A DNA stretch of 64,000 nt from Pseudomonas muyukensis (GTDB lineage: Bacteria > Pseudomonadota > Gammaproteobacteria > Pseudomonadales > Pseudomonadaceae), in assembly GCF_019139535.1 (NCBI RefSeq), contig NZ_CP077073.1:4244501-4308500 (forward strand), in the 5' to 3' direction. The translations under genes and the position numbers were made by a program. The notes under the pieces were generated by a model. It saw nothing but the letters and a program-made list of their open reading frames with translations, made no database searches and was not told where the DNA came from. Position 1 is the first letter of the stretch, and each line of letters starts with the position of its first letter. Shown here one piece after another: positions 33,451 through 43,317 of this stretch.

Positions 33451-34032
33451 GTGTCTGACACCTTCTACAACTCGCCGCAAACAGAGCGGACCTTTCCCAC
33501 GCAGGACGCCGAACAGGCGCCGTTCTACGTGGTTTCTCGGGGCAAGTTCCTCACCCTGTTCATCCTCACCTTCAGCCTTTACCAGCTGTACTGGGCCTAC
33601 AAGAACTGGCAGCAGTTCAAGCTCAGCAGCGGTGAGAAGCTGTGGCCGGTAGCCCGGGCGATCTTTGCCATTTTCTTCACCCACGCGCTGTACCGCGAGG
33701 CCGATGCCCGCCTCAAGCGCGACGGCCGCGACATCCAATGGCCGCACCGTGGCCTGGCGACCCTGTTCGTGGTGACGCTGATCATCAGCAATATCATCGA
33801 CAGCCTGGTGCGCAAGAATATCGGCTACCCGCTGCTGGACGCCGTCAGCCTGGCGATGCTGCCGGTCATGGGCTGGATCACCTGGCTCGGCCAGCAGGGC
33901 CTGAACGCCGCCGCAGGCGATCCGCAGGGCCAAAGCAATGCCCGCTTCACGGCGCTCAACTATGTGTTCATCGTGCTGGGTGCCGCGCTGTTGGCACTGG
34001 CATGCTTTGGCTTGACGCTACCGCCGGAGTGA
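33451..34032 (+). CDS. uncharacterised inner-membrane protein
   Basis: 193 residues starting with GTG, supported by AAGGAGAG upstream. A hydrophilic N-terminus of about 28 residues is followed by FYVVSRGKFLTLFILTFSLY, then further hydrophobic segments at about 68-80, 100-118, 130-150 and 168-188, suggesting four or five membrane passes. The pattern of SRGKFLTLFIL...YQLYWAYKNW with R/K-rich internal loop resembles small DUF4234-like membrane proteins, but I do not recognise it with certainty. No informative neighbours. Confidence 0.7.
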   Translation: MSDTFYNSPQTERTFPTQDAEQAPFYVVSRGKFLTLFILTFSLYQLYWAYKNWQQFKLSSGEKLWPVARAIFAIFFTHALYREADARLKRDGRDIQWPHRGLATLFVVTLIISNIIDSLVRKNIGYPLLDAVSLAMLPVMGWITWLGQQGLNAAAGDPQGQSNARFTALNYVFIVLGAALLALACFGLTLPPE

Positions 34033-34053
34033 TCGGCGGGCGCGCGGCTGTTC

Positions 34054-34632
34054 TCAGAACAGCCCGCCCACGGTCAAGGTGGCTCCACCGCCGGCCTGCA
34101 CCCCGGCGTTGAACCCCAGCGAAAAGATCACGCCCTTGGCCGAGCGCAACAGGCGCGGATAGATGTGCTGGGGCGGGATCGCCCCACCGCTGCCCAGCGC
34201 CGCGGTTCCCAGGATCAGCAGCTTGGGGTCGAGGCCAAACAAGACCCCTGAGCCGGCGCCACCGCCAACCAGGCCCAGCCCGGCCTCGAAGAACACACAA
34301 CCGCCCTTGAAGTCGTCGCGCGTCAAGCCCCCGCGGGCAGCGACCGCGTCCGCCACCAGCACCGCGCCGATGGCCGGAAAATCTTCGCTCGCAGCCGCCG
34401 CGCCCACGCTGCGCCCGCGGACCTGCAGGTTGATCTTGCCGATACGCGGTAGACGGGCGCCAGCGCCCGCGCCGAGCCCAAGCGAGCCATAGCGAAACTG
34501 CTGCTCGACCTTGCTGGGGTCGGTCAAGGTCAGCAAACCCGCGGTGCCAGCGGCGCACATCACGGTCAGCCCGCCACCGCTGGCCGTCTTGTATTTCCAG
34601 TCGCTGACACTCAAGGGTAATGTGATCTGCAT
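34054..34632 (-). CDS. glycine/alanine-rich hypothetical protein
   Basis: 192-residue protein of unknown function, translated from a very strong ribosome site (AAGGAGG). It begins MQITLPLSVSDWKYKTASGGG and contains repeated Gly-rich hydrophobic stretches (SLGLGAGAGARLP, GLGLVGGGAGSGVLFG, NAGVQAGGGATLTVGGLF) without a signal peptide. The alternation of small and hydrophobic residues suggests beta structure. It lies between convergent or tandem unrelated genes; I see no partner. Confidence 0.65.
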   Translation of the reverse strand: MQITLPLSVSDWKYKTASGGGLTVMCAAGTAGLLTLTDPSKVEQQFRYGSLGLGAGAGARLPRIGKINLQVRGRSVGAAAASEDFPAIGAVLVADAVAARGGLTRDDFKGGCVFFEAGLGLVGGGAGSGVLFGLDPKLLILGTAALGSGGAIPPQHIYPRLLRSAKGVIFSLGFNAGVQAGGGATLTVGGLF

Positions 34633-34794
34633 GTGAACCTCCTTGTATTGGCAGCGCTTGCCAGCGCTGGCGCATCCCTATGCCCGGACCCAAGGCAGCA
34701 TAGCAACCCCGCCATCGCCGCTCCCATAGCCACTAACGACTATTGCCAGGGACAAGCAACCGTGCTTCACAAGGCGATGGATGGGGCGGCGCGG

Positions 34795-37206
34795 CTAGAA
34801 CGCATAGACCAACGTGGCCGTGGCGCTGCGCGGAGTGCCGTACCAGCCACGCGCGCCGATCGCGGTGTAGTACTTCTCGTCGAACAGGTTGTTGAGGTTC
34901 AGCGACACGCTGGTTTGCGGCGTGAATGCGTATTGCGCCATCGCATCGACCACGCTGTACGCGCCCTGGCTGAAGGTCTCGCCATGCGGCCCTGCGTCCT
35001 TGTAGTACTCCATGCCCTGCCAGCGCACCCCCCCGCCCACTTTCAACTGCGGCAAGGATTGCAGGCGATAGCTGGTGAACAGCTTGAAGGTATCGCGCGG
35101 CACTTCGGTGAGCAGGCGCTTGCCATCGGCGTCTTCGGCCTGGGCATAGGTGTAGCTGGCGGAGACTTGCCAATCGGGCAGGATCTGCCCGGCCACTTCC
35201 ATCTCGAAACCGCGGGTGGTGGTGCCGGACTCGGCGCGGTAGGCCTGGTTGCCGTCCGGTGCCAGCTTCTTGCCGTCAGCCACGGCGAAGTTATCCTGCT
35301 GCACTTCGAAGACACTGAAGGCGGTGCTCAGGCGCTTGTCCCAGAACTCGCCCTTGACCCCCAGCTCGTAGTTCACCCCCTCCAGCGGCTCAAGATACCC
35401 CCCCGTGGCATCCTGCTTGCTCTGTGGCTTGAAGATCGTGGTGTAGCTGGCGTAGGCCGACCAGTGCTCGTCGATGTCATACACCAGCCCCAGGTACGGC
35501 GTGACCACCCCGGTCTCGCTGCGCGAGGTGCGCGTGGTGGCGCCGCTGGCCAGGGTGGTATGGCTTTCGTCGCGCTTCCAGTCGATCACCCGCGCGCCGG
35601 TGATCAGCGACAGGTCGTCGGTCAGGCTCCAGCGCACCGAGGCCACCAGGCCGTCCTGGGTTTCATCCAGGGCATCTTCGGTGGTCTCGTTGTAGATGGC
35701 ATCCGGGATCGCCAGCGAACCGTCCCAGGTATGGATATTGTCGATCGCCTGGCTCGTCCACAGGTGGTAACCGGGGTTGCGGTAGTACGCCCGATAGTGG
35801 CTGGCCCCCAGGTAGCCCTGGTGCTCCCGGGAAAACAGCTCGAACGGGCCGGAGGCCGACAGATCGAACGAGGTCTGCCGCGGGTCGCCAGCCCAGCGTC
35901 CACTCCAGGTCTTCAGGCCACTGCCGTCGGGGTTGACGGTACCGGCGGCGGCGGTGGCGAAGGTGTCGTCGTAGTGGCGGCGACTGTGTTCGGCGTTCAG
36001 CTTCAGCTGCCAGCCGTTGTCCAGCTGGTGCTCCAGGGTGGTGAACAGGGTTTTGCTGCGGCGCTTGTGATAGCTCCAGTCCGCCGCCGAGTTGAACGAG
36101 CGCGATGGCTTGAAGTGGCTGCCATCGGCATTGAACAGCGGGAAGCCATGGTTGCCGGCTCCGTCGTTGTCCATCTCGGAATATTCCGCGCCCACGGTCA
36201 GCATCGTGCTGTCGCTCAGGTCCCATTCAACCACCCCGTAGGCCACCTGCTTGTCCAGTGACTGGCGGTCGATGTGGCTCTTGTTGTCGGTGCTCGAGGC
36301 GACGAAACGCCCGCGCACATGGCCGCTCTGCGACAACTTGCCAGAGACATCCAGCTCGGTGCGGTAGCTGTCCCAGGAACCCGCCTTCAGGGTCAGCTTG
36401 CGCTGGGTGTCGAAGGTCGGTTTCTTGCGGATCAGGTTGATGGTCGCGCCCGGGTCGCCGGTGCCCGACATCAGGCCAGTGGCACCACGCACCACCTCTA
36501 CCCGGTCGTAGCTGACCATGTCGGCCAGGTCGTCGCGAAAGCCAAAGCTGTCAGGGCGGTTGATACCGTCGACCTGGATGCTGCCAACCTCGAAGCCGCG
36601 TACATAGATATGGTTGGCGTCGCTGCCGGCCGGTCCCATGCTGTCCACCACCACGCCCGGCGTTTGCTCGAGCACCTGGGCGACATCCGTGAGGTTCTGG
36701 TCTTCGATCTGCTGGCGGGTGACCACGCTGACCGACTGCGGCGTCTCGCGAGCGGAGAGGCGCAAGCCGGTGGCGGTATTGGCCGAGCCCGTGGTGTAGC
36801 TGCCAGTGCCTTCGCTGGTACTGCCCAGGCCCGTGGCATCGATGCTGGTCGCGCCCAGCTCGATGGCGTCGCCGCTTTGCGCCTTGTCCAGCACATAGCG
36901 CTTCTCCCCCACCTGCAGCACGCGCAAGCCACTGCCCTGCAGCAAGGTGGCGAAGCCTTGCTCGAGTTCGAAGCTGCCTTGCAACCCGGACGACCGCAAC
37001 CCGCTGGTTTCACTGTGGCTGAAGCTGATGGTGACGCCACTGGCAGCGGCGAACTGGCTGACCGCGGCGGCCAGGCTACCGGCCGGAATATCGTAGCGCT
37101 GCGCGGCGGCCCAGGCAGTGGAGGTCGCCAGCGCGGCACCGCAAAGGCTCAGCGCGAGGGTCGCCTGGCGAATGCTGCAGGCTAGCGAAGTACGGCGTGC
37201 GGACAT
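34795..37206 (-). CDS. TonB-dependent siderophore receptor with STN signalling domain
   Basis: 803-residue outer-membrane ferric-siderophore receptor of the FpvA/FhuE type. Signal peptide (about 1-34), STN domain (about 38-110; RYDIPAGSLAAAVSQFAAASGV), linker, plug domain (about 140-260) with ETPQSVSVVTRQQIED and VEVVRGATGLMSGTGDPGATIN, and a 22-strand barrel ending in VYAF. The STN domain contacts FecR-type anti-sigma factors, and fecI and fecR lie directly upstream, so this is a complete cell-surface signalling set. The ligand is not predictable; hydroxamate or catecholate heterologous siderophore is likely. Confidence 0.93.
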   Translation of the reverse strand: MSARRTSLACSIRQATLALSLCGAALATSTAWAAAQRYDIPAGSLAAAVSQFAAASGVTISFSHSETSGLRSSGLQGSFELEQGFATLLQGSGLRVLQVGEKRYVLDKAQSGDAIELGATSIDATGLGSTSEGTGSYTTGSANTATGLRLSARETPQSVSVVTRQQIEDQNLTDVAQVLEQTPGVVVDSMGPAGSDANHIYVRGFEVGSIQVDGINRPDSFGFRDDLADMVSYDRVEVVRGATGLMSGTGDPGATINLIRKKPTFDTQRKLTLKAGSWDSYRTELDVSGKLSQSGHVRGRFVASSTDNKSHIDRQSLDKQVAYGVVEWDLSDSTMLTVGAEYSEMDNDGAGNHGFPLFNADGSHFKPSRSFNSAADWSYHKRRSKTLFTTLEHQLDNGWQLKLNAEHSRRHYDDTFATAAAGTVNPDGSGLKTWSGRWAGDPRQTSFDLSASGPFELFSREHQGYLGASHYRAYYRNPGYHLWTSQAIDNIHTWDGSLAIPDAIYNETTEDALDETQDGLVASVRWSLTDDLSLITGARVIDWKRDESHTTLASGATTRTSRSETGVVTPYLGLVYDIDEHWSAYASYTTIFKPQSKQDATGGYLEPLEGVNYELGVKGEFWDKRLSTAFSVFEVQQDNFAVADGKKLAPDGNQAYRAESGTTTRGFEMEVAGQILPDWQVSASYTYAQAEDADGKRLLTEVPRDTFKLFTSYRLQSLPQLKVGGGVRWQGMEYYKDAGPHGETFSQGAYSVVDAMAQYAFTPQTSVSLNLNNLFDEKYYTAIGARGWYGTPRSATATLVYAF

Positions 37207-37297
37207 GAAAAAGGGTTCCTGTACTGGGTGGGCTTGGGCACGGCTGATGCGCGCGCCCTGAAGAGCCGAAGCAGTGCAGGAAATCTGCTACCCCAAA

Positions 37298-37314
37298 TGC
37301 GAAAAATTCTCGCA
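37298..37314. promoter_or_regulatory. inverted repeat upstream of siderophore receptor
   Basis: TGCGA and TCGCA arms separated by seven mostly A/T bases, about 95 bases before the receptor start. It resembles a degenerate Fur site (an A+T-rich core between short arms) but the match is imperfect. Confidence 0.3.
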
Positions 37315-37364
37315 AAGCTGTAGCGCGGCGGCACGGGGATTGGCCACGCGATGCGCTGGAGGCT

Positions 37365-38285
37365 TCAACCGGCCTCGACGGGCTGCAACTGCACCCAATA
37401 GCGGGTCAACCGCCGCGCACGCACCGGCAAGGCATCTTCCAGGCTGGCCAGGGCAATATCGGTATCGTCAAGGTTGAAGGCGCCGGACAGGCGCAGCCCA
37501 GCCACCTGCGGCGCGCAACCGAGGTAACCGGGGCGGTAGCGCGCCAGCGCCTCGACCACGTCGCCCAGGCGCCAATCGATGCTGACCAGCATCCCCTGGG
37601 CCCAGGCCAGGGCCCCCGGCGCCACAGGCAGCGGCGGGCCCACCGCGTCAGCGCTGAAACGCAGGCCATAGCCGCTATCGATTCGCACCACCTGGGCGCT
37701 GCTACGCGGCCGCACTTGCACGGCATGGGCGGTCACCGCGACATGGCTCACCCCGGCGTCCTGACGCACGCTGAAGCGCGTGCCCAGGGCCAGGATGTCG
37801 CCTTCGCCACTGCGCACGCTCAGGGGACGCGGGTCCTTGGCGGTTTCCACCAGGATCTCGCCCCGGCGCAGGTGGATCAGGCGCTGGCCCGCGTCGTAGC
37901 GGATATCCACACGGCTGTCGGTGTTGAGGTCCAGGCGCGTGCCATCGGCCAGGGTCAGTTGCCGGCGCTCGCCGATCCGTGTCGCGTAATCGGCGCTCCA
38001 GGGCGAAACCCGGTAGCCCTGCCACCCCACTACCCCGCCCCCAAGCAACAGGGCCAGGGCCTTCACCGCCTGGCGTCGATCGCGTCGGGCGCTCTGCAGC
38101 GTTTGCGCGGCGCCGCCAGGGGCATTGCCCAGTTGCCCCTGCAACTGCTCCAGCCGCGCCCAGGCCGCGGCATGGCGCGGGTCGGCGCCGAGCCAGGCTT
38201 GCCAGGCGGCGCGGGTGGCGGCATCGACGTGGCTGTCGTGCAAGCGTACGTACCAGTCCACGGCATCGCTGAGAATCGCCTTCAT
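37365..38285 (-). CDS. FecR-family anti-sigma factor
   Basis: 306-residue inner-membrane regulator. A cytoplasmic N-terminal DUF4880 segment (about 8-55: AVDWYVRLHDSHVDAATRAAWQAWL) binds the ECF sigma factor. One membrane helix follows (about 75-92), then a periplasmic FecR domain (about 100-200: QLTLADGTRLDLNTDSRVDI) and a C-terminal STN-contacting region (about 235-300). It overlaps the sigma gene by four bases (ATGA) and is followed by the receptor. Confidence 0.92.
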   Translation of the reverse strand: MKAILSDAVDWYVRLHDSHVDAATRAAWQAWLGADPRHAAAWARLEQLQGQLGNAPGGAAQTLQSARRDRRQAVKALALLLGGGVVGWQGYRVSPWSADYATRIGERRQLTLADGTRLDLNTDSRVDIRYDAGQRLIHLRRGEILVETAKDPRPLSVRSGEGDILALGTRFSVRQDAGVSHVAVTAHAVQVRPRSSAQVVRIDSGYGLRFSADAVGPPLPVAPGALAWAQGMLVSIDWRLGDVVEALARYRPGYLGCAPQVAGLRLSGAFNLDDTDIALASLEDALPVRARRLTRYWVQLQPVEAG

Positions 38286-38797
38286 GCCTGCTCGAACAAC
38301 AGGCAGTGCATCAGCCCGCGCGCCAGGTGCTTGCGCACGGTGCTCACCGACACGCCCAGGCCCTCGGCGGTCTTCTCGTAGCTCAGGCCGTCCAGTTGCA
38401 CCGCCAGGAAGATCGCCCGCGTACGCGAGCCCAGGCCATCGAGCATGCGGTCGATGGCGATCAGGGTATCGAGAATGGCCGCGCGGGCTTCGGCGGACGG
38501 CGCGTAATGCTCTGGCTGCAAGGCCAGGCTCTCGAGGTAGGCGGCTTCCAGGCTGCGCCGGCGGTAGAGGTCGATGACCAGGCCCCGGGCGATGGTAGCC
38601 AGGTAGTGCCGGGGTTGGTTGAGGGTGGCGGCAGTGCGGGCCAGCAATACCCGGATAAAGGTGTCCTGGGCCAGATCGGCGGCATCGGCGGCGTTGTTAA
38701 GGCGTTGCCGCAGCCAGCCATGGAGCCAGCTGTTGTGCTCGCGGTAGAGCGTTTCCAGGCCTTTTTGCGCAGCGCCGTCGGGAGCAACGGTGGACAT
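38282..38797 (-). CDS. FecI-family ECF sigma factor
   Basis: 171-residue iron-starvation sigma factor: region 2 (about 12-80, DLAQDTFIRVLLAR and HYLATIARGLVIDLYRR) and region 4 (about 115-165, LDGLSYEKTAEGLGVSVSTVRKHL). It drives transcription of the adjacent receptor when the STN domain signals through FecR. ATG 38797 (MSTVAPDG) is chosen because GAGGGGAAG precedes it; upstream in-frame codons overlap the probable promoter. A Fur-like box lies about 30 bases upstream. Confidence 0.92.
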   Translation of the reverse strand: MSTVAPDGAAQKGLETLYREHNSWLHGWLRQRLNNAADAADLAQDTFIRVLLARTAATLNQPRHYLATIARGLVIDLYRRRSLEAAYLESLALQPEHYAPSAEARAAILDTLIAIDRMLDGLGSRTRAIFLAVQLDGLSYEKTAEGLGVSVSTVRKHLARGLMHCLLFEQA

Positions 38798-38827
38798 CGT
38801 GGCGCTTCCCCTCGAAAGATTTACAGA

Positions 38828-38848
38828 TGCAAATAAGAATGTGTCGCA
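38828..38848. promoter_or_regulatory. Fur-like box upstream of fecI
   Basis: The 21-base stretch begins TGCAAATAAGAATG and ends TCGCA, giving TGC/GCA outer arms around the AAATAAGAAT core common in Pseudomonas Fur sites. Its place just before the sigma-factor start fits iron repression of the signalling set. Confidence 0.55.
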
Positions 38849-38933
38849 AGTGTACCCAGAGAGAACCAAATAGGGAATGCCAGAATCCAGCGCCCGCCAC
38901 GCAGGCGGCGCTGGCTCGATCTGGGCGGCGCCT

Positions 38934-39998
38934 TCAAGACGGCAGCTGCACCTGCGCCCGGTTGCCCACGAAAATCGCCCAACTGGAAATGAACAACGCG
39001 GCGATCAACGGCCCGATCACGAAGCCATTGAGCCCGAACACCGCCAACCCACCCAGCGTGGACACCAAGATCAGGTAATCCGGCATCCGCGTGTCCTTGC
39101 CCACCAGGATCGGCCGCAACAGGTTGTCCACCAGCCCGATCACCAGCACGCCGAATGCGCTCAGCACCACGCCCTGCCAGATCGCCCCGGTCAGCAGGAA
39201 ATACACCGCCACCGGCGCCCAGACGATCCCCGCGCCCACCGCCGGCAACAGCGACAGGAACGCCATCAGCACCGCCCAGACCAACGCGCTGGGGATGCCC
39301 AGCACCCAGAAGATCAGGCCACCCAAGGCGCCCTGGGTGACCGCCACCAACAAGTTGCCCTTGACCGTGGCGCGCACCACGCGCTTGAACTTCAGCTGCA
39401 ACCTGCGCTTTTGCTGCTCGGGCAACGGCACCGCCTGGCGCACCTTGCGCGCAAGCTCGGCGCCCTCGCGCAAGAAGAAGAACAGCAGGTAGAGCATGAT
39501 GCCGAAGCTCACCAGGAAGTCGAAGGTCCCCTGGCCGAAGTTGAAGGCCTGCCCGGCGAGGAACTGGCTGCCCTGGGTCGCCCACTTGCTGATCTTGTCG
39601 CGCAGCCCGTCGAGGTTGCCCATGCCCATGCGGTCCAGCCAGTGCTGGGCATAGGCCGGCAACATGTCCTTGCCGTGCTCGATGTAGCCGGCGATGTCCA
39701 GCTGGCCGCTTTCGATGCGCTGGTAGAGCGCCGCGCCCTCCTGCACCAGCAGCGCGCTGATGACGATCACCGGCAAGATGGCGATCACCAGGCAGATGAC
39801 CAAGGTCGCCGCCGTGACCAGGTTGCGCCGCCAGCCCAGGCGCAACAGGAGCTGGCGCTGCAGCGGCGAGAACAGGATGGCGAGGATCACCGCCCAGAAG
39901 ATCGCCCCGTAGTACGGCAGCAGGATCCAGATGAAAGCGATGGTCACCAGCGCCAGCAACACCGTCAGCGCCTTGTTCTGCAACACAGTTTCGTTCAT
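38934..39998 (-). CDS. AI-2E (PerM/YhhQ-type) family membrane transporter
   Basis: 354-residue inner-membrane permease of the AI-2E transporter (UPF0118/PerM) family with seven or eight hydrophobic segments. The family-conserved C-terminal half includes FLSLLPAVGAGIVWAPVAVYFLLTG and GLVDNLLRPILVGKDTRMPDYLILVSTLGGLAVFGLNGFVIGP. Members include TqsA, PerM and ion/proton antiporters, so the substrate is unclear. ATG 39998 (MNETVLQN) is preferred because GAGGA is optimally spaced; two upstream ATGs are poorer. Confidence 0.88.
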   Translation of the reverse strand: MNETVLQNKALTVLLALVTIAFIWILLPYYGAIFWAVILAILFSPLQRQLLLRLGWRRNLVTAATLVICLVIAILPVIVISALLVQEGAALYQRIESGQLDIAGYIEHGKDMLPAYAQHWLDRMGMGNLDGLRDKISKWATQGSQFLAGQAFNFGQGTFDFLVSFGIMLYLLFFFLREGAELARKVRQAVPLPEQQKRRLQLKFKRVVRATVKGNLLVAVTQGALGGLIFWVLGIPSALVWAVLMAFLSLLPAVGAGIVWAPVAVYFLLTGAIWQGVVLSAFGVLVIGLVDNLLRPILVGKDTRMPDYLILVSTLGGLAVFGLNGFVIGPLIAALFISSWAIFVGNRAQVQLPS

Positions 39999-40122
39999 GG
40001 GCATTCCTCGAGGGTTCAACAGCTTAGTGCCCGGCGCCGGGGCAAAAGTGCCGTTGACCCAGATCAATACTGGCGCAGCGCCACGGCCTTAGCATCCGCG
40101 CCTTTTGCCCCCGGTGCGCACC

Positions 40123-41457
40123 ATGACCTCACCCGCCACGCCCGAACTGCTCGCCCCCGCCGGCACCCTCAAGACCATGCGCTACGCCTTCGCCTATGGC
40201 GCCGATGCGGTCTACGCCGGCCAGCCGCGCTACAGCCTGCGGGTGCGCAACAACGAATTCGACCACGCCCACCTGGCCCTCGGCATCCAGGAGGCCCATG
40301 CCCTGGGCAAGCGCTTCTACGTGGTGGTCAACATCGCCCCGCACAACGCCAAGCTCAAGACCTTCCTCAAGGACCTGGCGCCTGTCATCGAGATGGGCCC
40401 CGACGCACTGATCATGTCCGACCCAGGCTTGATCATGCTGGTGCGCGAGCACTTCGCGCAGATGCCCATCCACCTCTCGGTGCAGGCCAACACGGTGAAC
40501 TGGGCGGCGGTGCGGTTCTGGCAGGGCCTGGGCCTGTCGCGGGTGATCCTGTCCCGCGAGCTGTCGCTCGAAGAGATCGAGGAGATTCGCCAGCAGGTGC
40601 CGGACATGGAGCTGGAGGTGTTCGTCCATGGCGCGCTGTGCATGGCCTACTCCGGGCGCTGCCTGTTGTCCGGGTACCTGAACAAGCGCGATGCCAACCA
40701 GGGTACCTGCACCAACGCCTGCCGCTGGAAGTACGACACCACCCCGGCCACCGAGAACCTCACCGGCGATATCGTCCGCGAGGTCGAGCCGACCCTGGGC
40801 CTGGGCGCGCCCACCGAGCAGGTGTTCCTGCTCCAGGAGAGCAGCCGCCCCGGCGAACAGATGCCCGCCTTCGAGGACGAACACGGCACCTACATCATGA
40901 ACGCCAAGGACCTGCGCGCCATCCAGCACGTCGAGCGGCTGGCCGCCATGGGCGTGCACTCGCTGAAGATCGAGGGCCGCACCAAGTCGCACTTCTACTG
41001 CGCCCGCGCCGTGCAGTCGTACCGCCAGGCCATCGACGACGCCGTGGCCGGTCGGCCATTCGACCGCGGCCTGATGGCCAACCTCGAGTCCCTCGCCCAG
41101 CGCGGCTACACCGAGGGCTTCCTGCGCCGCCACGTACATGACGAATACCAGAACTACCAGCGCGGCAACTCGGTGTCCGAGCGCCAGCAATTCGTTGGCG
41201 AGCTGACCGGGGTGCGCGTCGACGGCCTGGCCGAGGTCAAGGTGAAGAACCGCTTCGCCGTGGGTGACCATCTGGAGCTGATGACCCCGCGCGGCAACTA
41301 CCACTTCGACCTGCACCGCCTGTGCGACCGCCAGCAGCAGGCGATCGAGGTGGCGCCAGGTGATGGCCATGTGGTCTACCTGCCGATCCCCGAGCAGGTT
41401 TCGCTGGAGTACGGCCTGCTGATGCGCGACCTGGACAGCGCCGAGGCCGCTGCCTGA
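40123..41457 (+). CDS. trhP: tRNA 5-hydroxyuridine synthesis protein TrhP (peptidase U32 family, YegQ)
   Basis: 444-residue protein that, from work on E. coli YegQ, makes 5-hydroxyuridine at the wobble position of tRNA using prephenate under anaerobic or low-oxygen conditions. The family signature runs from ELEVFVHGALCMAYSGRC through NKRDANQGTCTNACRWKY (about 168-205) with the cysteines expected for a Fe-S cluster. The N-terminal PELLAPAGTLKTMRYAFAYGADAVY is typical of U32 proteins. ATG 40123 is chosen over one 18 bases upstream. The stop codon overlaps the candidate CopR box of the following copper operon. Confidence 0.9.
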   Translation: MTSPATPELLAPAGTLKTMRYAFAYGADAVYAGQPRYSLRVRNNEFDHAHLALGIQEAHALGKRFYVVVNIAPHNAKLKTFLKDLAPVIEMGPDALIMSDPGLIMLVREHFAQMPIHLSVQANTVNWAAVRFWQGLGLSRVILSRELSLEEIEEIRQQVPDMELEVFVHGALCMAYSGRCLLSGYLNKRDANQGTCTNACRWKYDTTPATENLTGDIVREVEPTLGLGAPTEQVFLLQESSRPGEQMPAFEDEHGTYIMNAKDLRAIQHVERLAAMGVHSLKIEGRTKSHFYCARAVQSYRQAIDDAVAGRPFDRGLMANLESLAQRGYTEGFLRRHVHDEYQNYQRGNSVSERQQFVGELTGVRVDGLAEVKVKNRFAVGDHLELMTPRGNYHFDLHRLCDRQQQAIEVAPGDGHVVYLPIPEQVSLEYGLLMRDLDSAEAAA

Positions 41458-41469
41458 CAAATCTGTAAT
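41454..41469 (+). promoter_or_regulatory. candidate CopR box upstream of copA
   Basis: CTGACA-N5-GTAAT (CTGACA 41454-41459, GTAAT 41465-41469) is an exact match to the CopR motif described for P. aeruginosa, as I recall it. It lies 130 bases before copA and overlaps the trhP stop codon. No copRS genes are in the window. Confidence 0.6.
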
Positions 41470-41598
41470 CGGCGCCTCAGGTGGCTGACAGGCGCTGGCG
41501 GTGACCATCGCGTCATGGCTGATCGCCGGGCCAGGCCGCTCCCACCGGGGCGGGCTGGCCTTGCGATTGGATGACCTTGCCAGCACCGAGAGCACGCC

Positions 41599-43317
41599 AT
41601 GCCACCGACTCCAACCCGCCGCACCTTCGTCAAGGGCCTGGGCGCCGCCACCGCCCTCGCCGGCCTCGGCCTGTGGCGCCCGCTGGCCCAGGCCGGCGAA
41701 GGGCGACTGCCGTTGCACGACCTCAGCGGCCAGCAGTTCGAACTGTTCATCGGGCCGACCGCGGTCAACATCACCGGCCGCCCGCGCATCGCCCAGACCA
41801 TCAATGCCAGCCTGCCCGGCCCGGTGCTGCGCTGGCGCGAGGGCGACAGCGTGACCCTGCGGGTGCGCAACCGCCTGGACCAGCCGACCTCGATCCACTG
41901 GCACGGCATCATCCTGCCGGCCAACATGGACGGCGTGCCGGGCCTGAGCTTCGCCGGCATCGAACCGGGCGGCGACTACCTGTACCAGTTCACCCTGCGC
42001 CAGAGCGGCACCTACTGGTACCACAGCCATTCCGGCCTGCAGGAGCAGGCCGGCGTGTACGGCGCCATCGTCATCGAGCCGCGCGAGCCCGAGCCGCACA
42101 CCTACCAGCGCGACCATGTGCTGCTGTTCAGCGACTGGTCGGACCAGGCGCCGGAGGCGTTGATGGCCACGCTGAAGAAGCAGTCCGACGCCTTCAACTA
42201 CGACAAGCGCACGGTCGGCGACTTCATCGACGATGTCGCCGACCACGGCTGGGGCAAGACCGTCAGCGAACGCTGGGCCTGGGCAAAGATGCGCATGAGC
42301 CCGACGGACCTGGCCGACATCAGCGCCGCCAGCTACACCTACCTGCTCAACGGCCAGCCGCCGGACGGCAACTTCACCTGCCTGTTCCAGCCCGGCGAAA
42401 CCGTGCGCCTGCGCCTGATCAACGCCTCGGCGATGAGCTACTTCGACTTCCGCATCCCCGGGCTCAAGCTGACGGTGATCGCCGCCGACGGCCTGCCGGT
42501 GACGCCGGTGACCGTGGATGAACTGCGCATCGCCGTGGCCGAGACCTACGATGTGCTGGTCGCCGTCGGTGACCTGCCCGCCTACACCCTGTTCGCCCAG
42601 AGCATGGACCGCACCGGCTACGCCCGCGGTACCCTGGCCCGCGCGGCCGGCTTGCAGGCCCCGGTCCCCGCGCTCGACCCACGCCCGGTGCTGAGCATGG
42701 ACGACATGGGCCACGGCGGCATGGCCCAGATGGACCCGGCCGGCATGGACCACAGCAAAATGGCCGGCATGGACCACTCGGCCATGGCTGGCATGCAGGC
42801 GCACCCCGCCAGCGAGACCGACAACCCGCTGGTAGACATGCAGACCATGGCCCCGCGCGCCAACCTGGCCGATCCAGGCCTGGGCCTGCGCGGCAATGGC
42901 CGCCGGGTGCTGACCTACGCCGACCTGCGCAGCCCCTACCCCGACCCGGACGGCCGCGAACCGTCGCGGGACATCGAGCTGCACCTGACCGGGCACATGG
43001 AGCGTTTCGCCTGGTCGTTCGATGGCATCCAGTTCAGCGACGCCGAGCCACTGCGCCTGAAGTACGGCGAGCGGGTGCGCATCACCCTGGTCAACGACAC
43101 CATGATGACCCATCCCATCCACCTGCACGGCATGTGGAGCGACCTGGAAGACGAGCAAGGCCGCTTCCTGGTGCGCAAGCACACCCTCGACATACCACCC
43201 GGCAGCCGGCGCAGCTACCGCGTCAGTGCCGACGCCCTGGGCCGCTGGGCCTACCACTGCCACCTGCTCTACCACATGGAGACCGGCATGTTCCGCGAGG
43301 TACGGGTCGATGAATGA
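41599..43317 (+). CDS. copA: copper resistance multicopper oxidase
   Basis: 572-residue periplasmic copper oxidase exported by Tat ([16 protein letters not shown] at the N-terminus). Three cupredoxin domains hold the copper ligands in [13 protein letters not shown] (about 98), [12 protein letters not shown] (about 139), [13 protein letters not shown] (about 506) and [15 protein letters not shown] (about 551). A Met/His-rich segment ([17 protein letters not shown], about 390-415) is typical of CopA copper storage. It starts the copA-copB pair; copB overlaps its last codons. Signal and domain content agree with PcoA/CopA. Confidence 0.95.
   Translation: MPPTPTRRTFVKGLGAATALAGLGLWRPLAQAGEGRLPLHDLSGQQFELFIGPTAVNITGRPRIAQTINASLPGPVLRWREGDSVTLRVRNRLDQPTSIHWHGIILPANMDGVPGLSFAGIEPGGDYLYQFTLRQSGTYWYHSHSGLQEQAGVYGAIVIEPREPEPHTYQRDHVLLFSDWSDQAPEALMATLKKQSDAFNYDKRTVGDFIDDVADHGWGKTVSERWAWAKMRMSPTDLADISAASYTYLLNGQPPDGNFTCLFQPGETVRLRLINASAMSYFDFRIPGLKLTVIAADGLPVTPVTVDELRIAVAETYDVLVAVGDLPAYTLFAQSMDRTGYARGTLARAAGLQAPVPALDPRPVLSMDDMGHGGMAQMDPAGMDHSKMAGMDHSAMAGMQAHPASETDNPLVDMQTMAPRANLADPGLGLRGNGRRVLTYADLRSPYPDPDGREPSRDIELHLTGHMERFAWSFDGIQFSDAEPLRLKYGERVRITLVNDTMMTHPIHLHGMWSDLEDEQGRFLVRKHTLDIPPGSRRSYRVSADALGRWAYHCHLLYHMETGMFREVRVDE

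Noticed and set aside
37298..37314. Inverted repeat as a certain Fur box
   Set aside because: Only partly matches the Fur consensus; kept as a low-confidence site.
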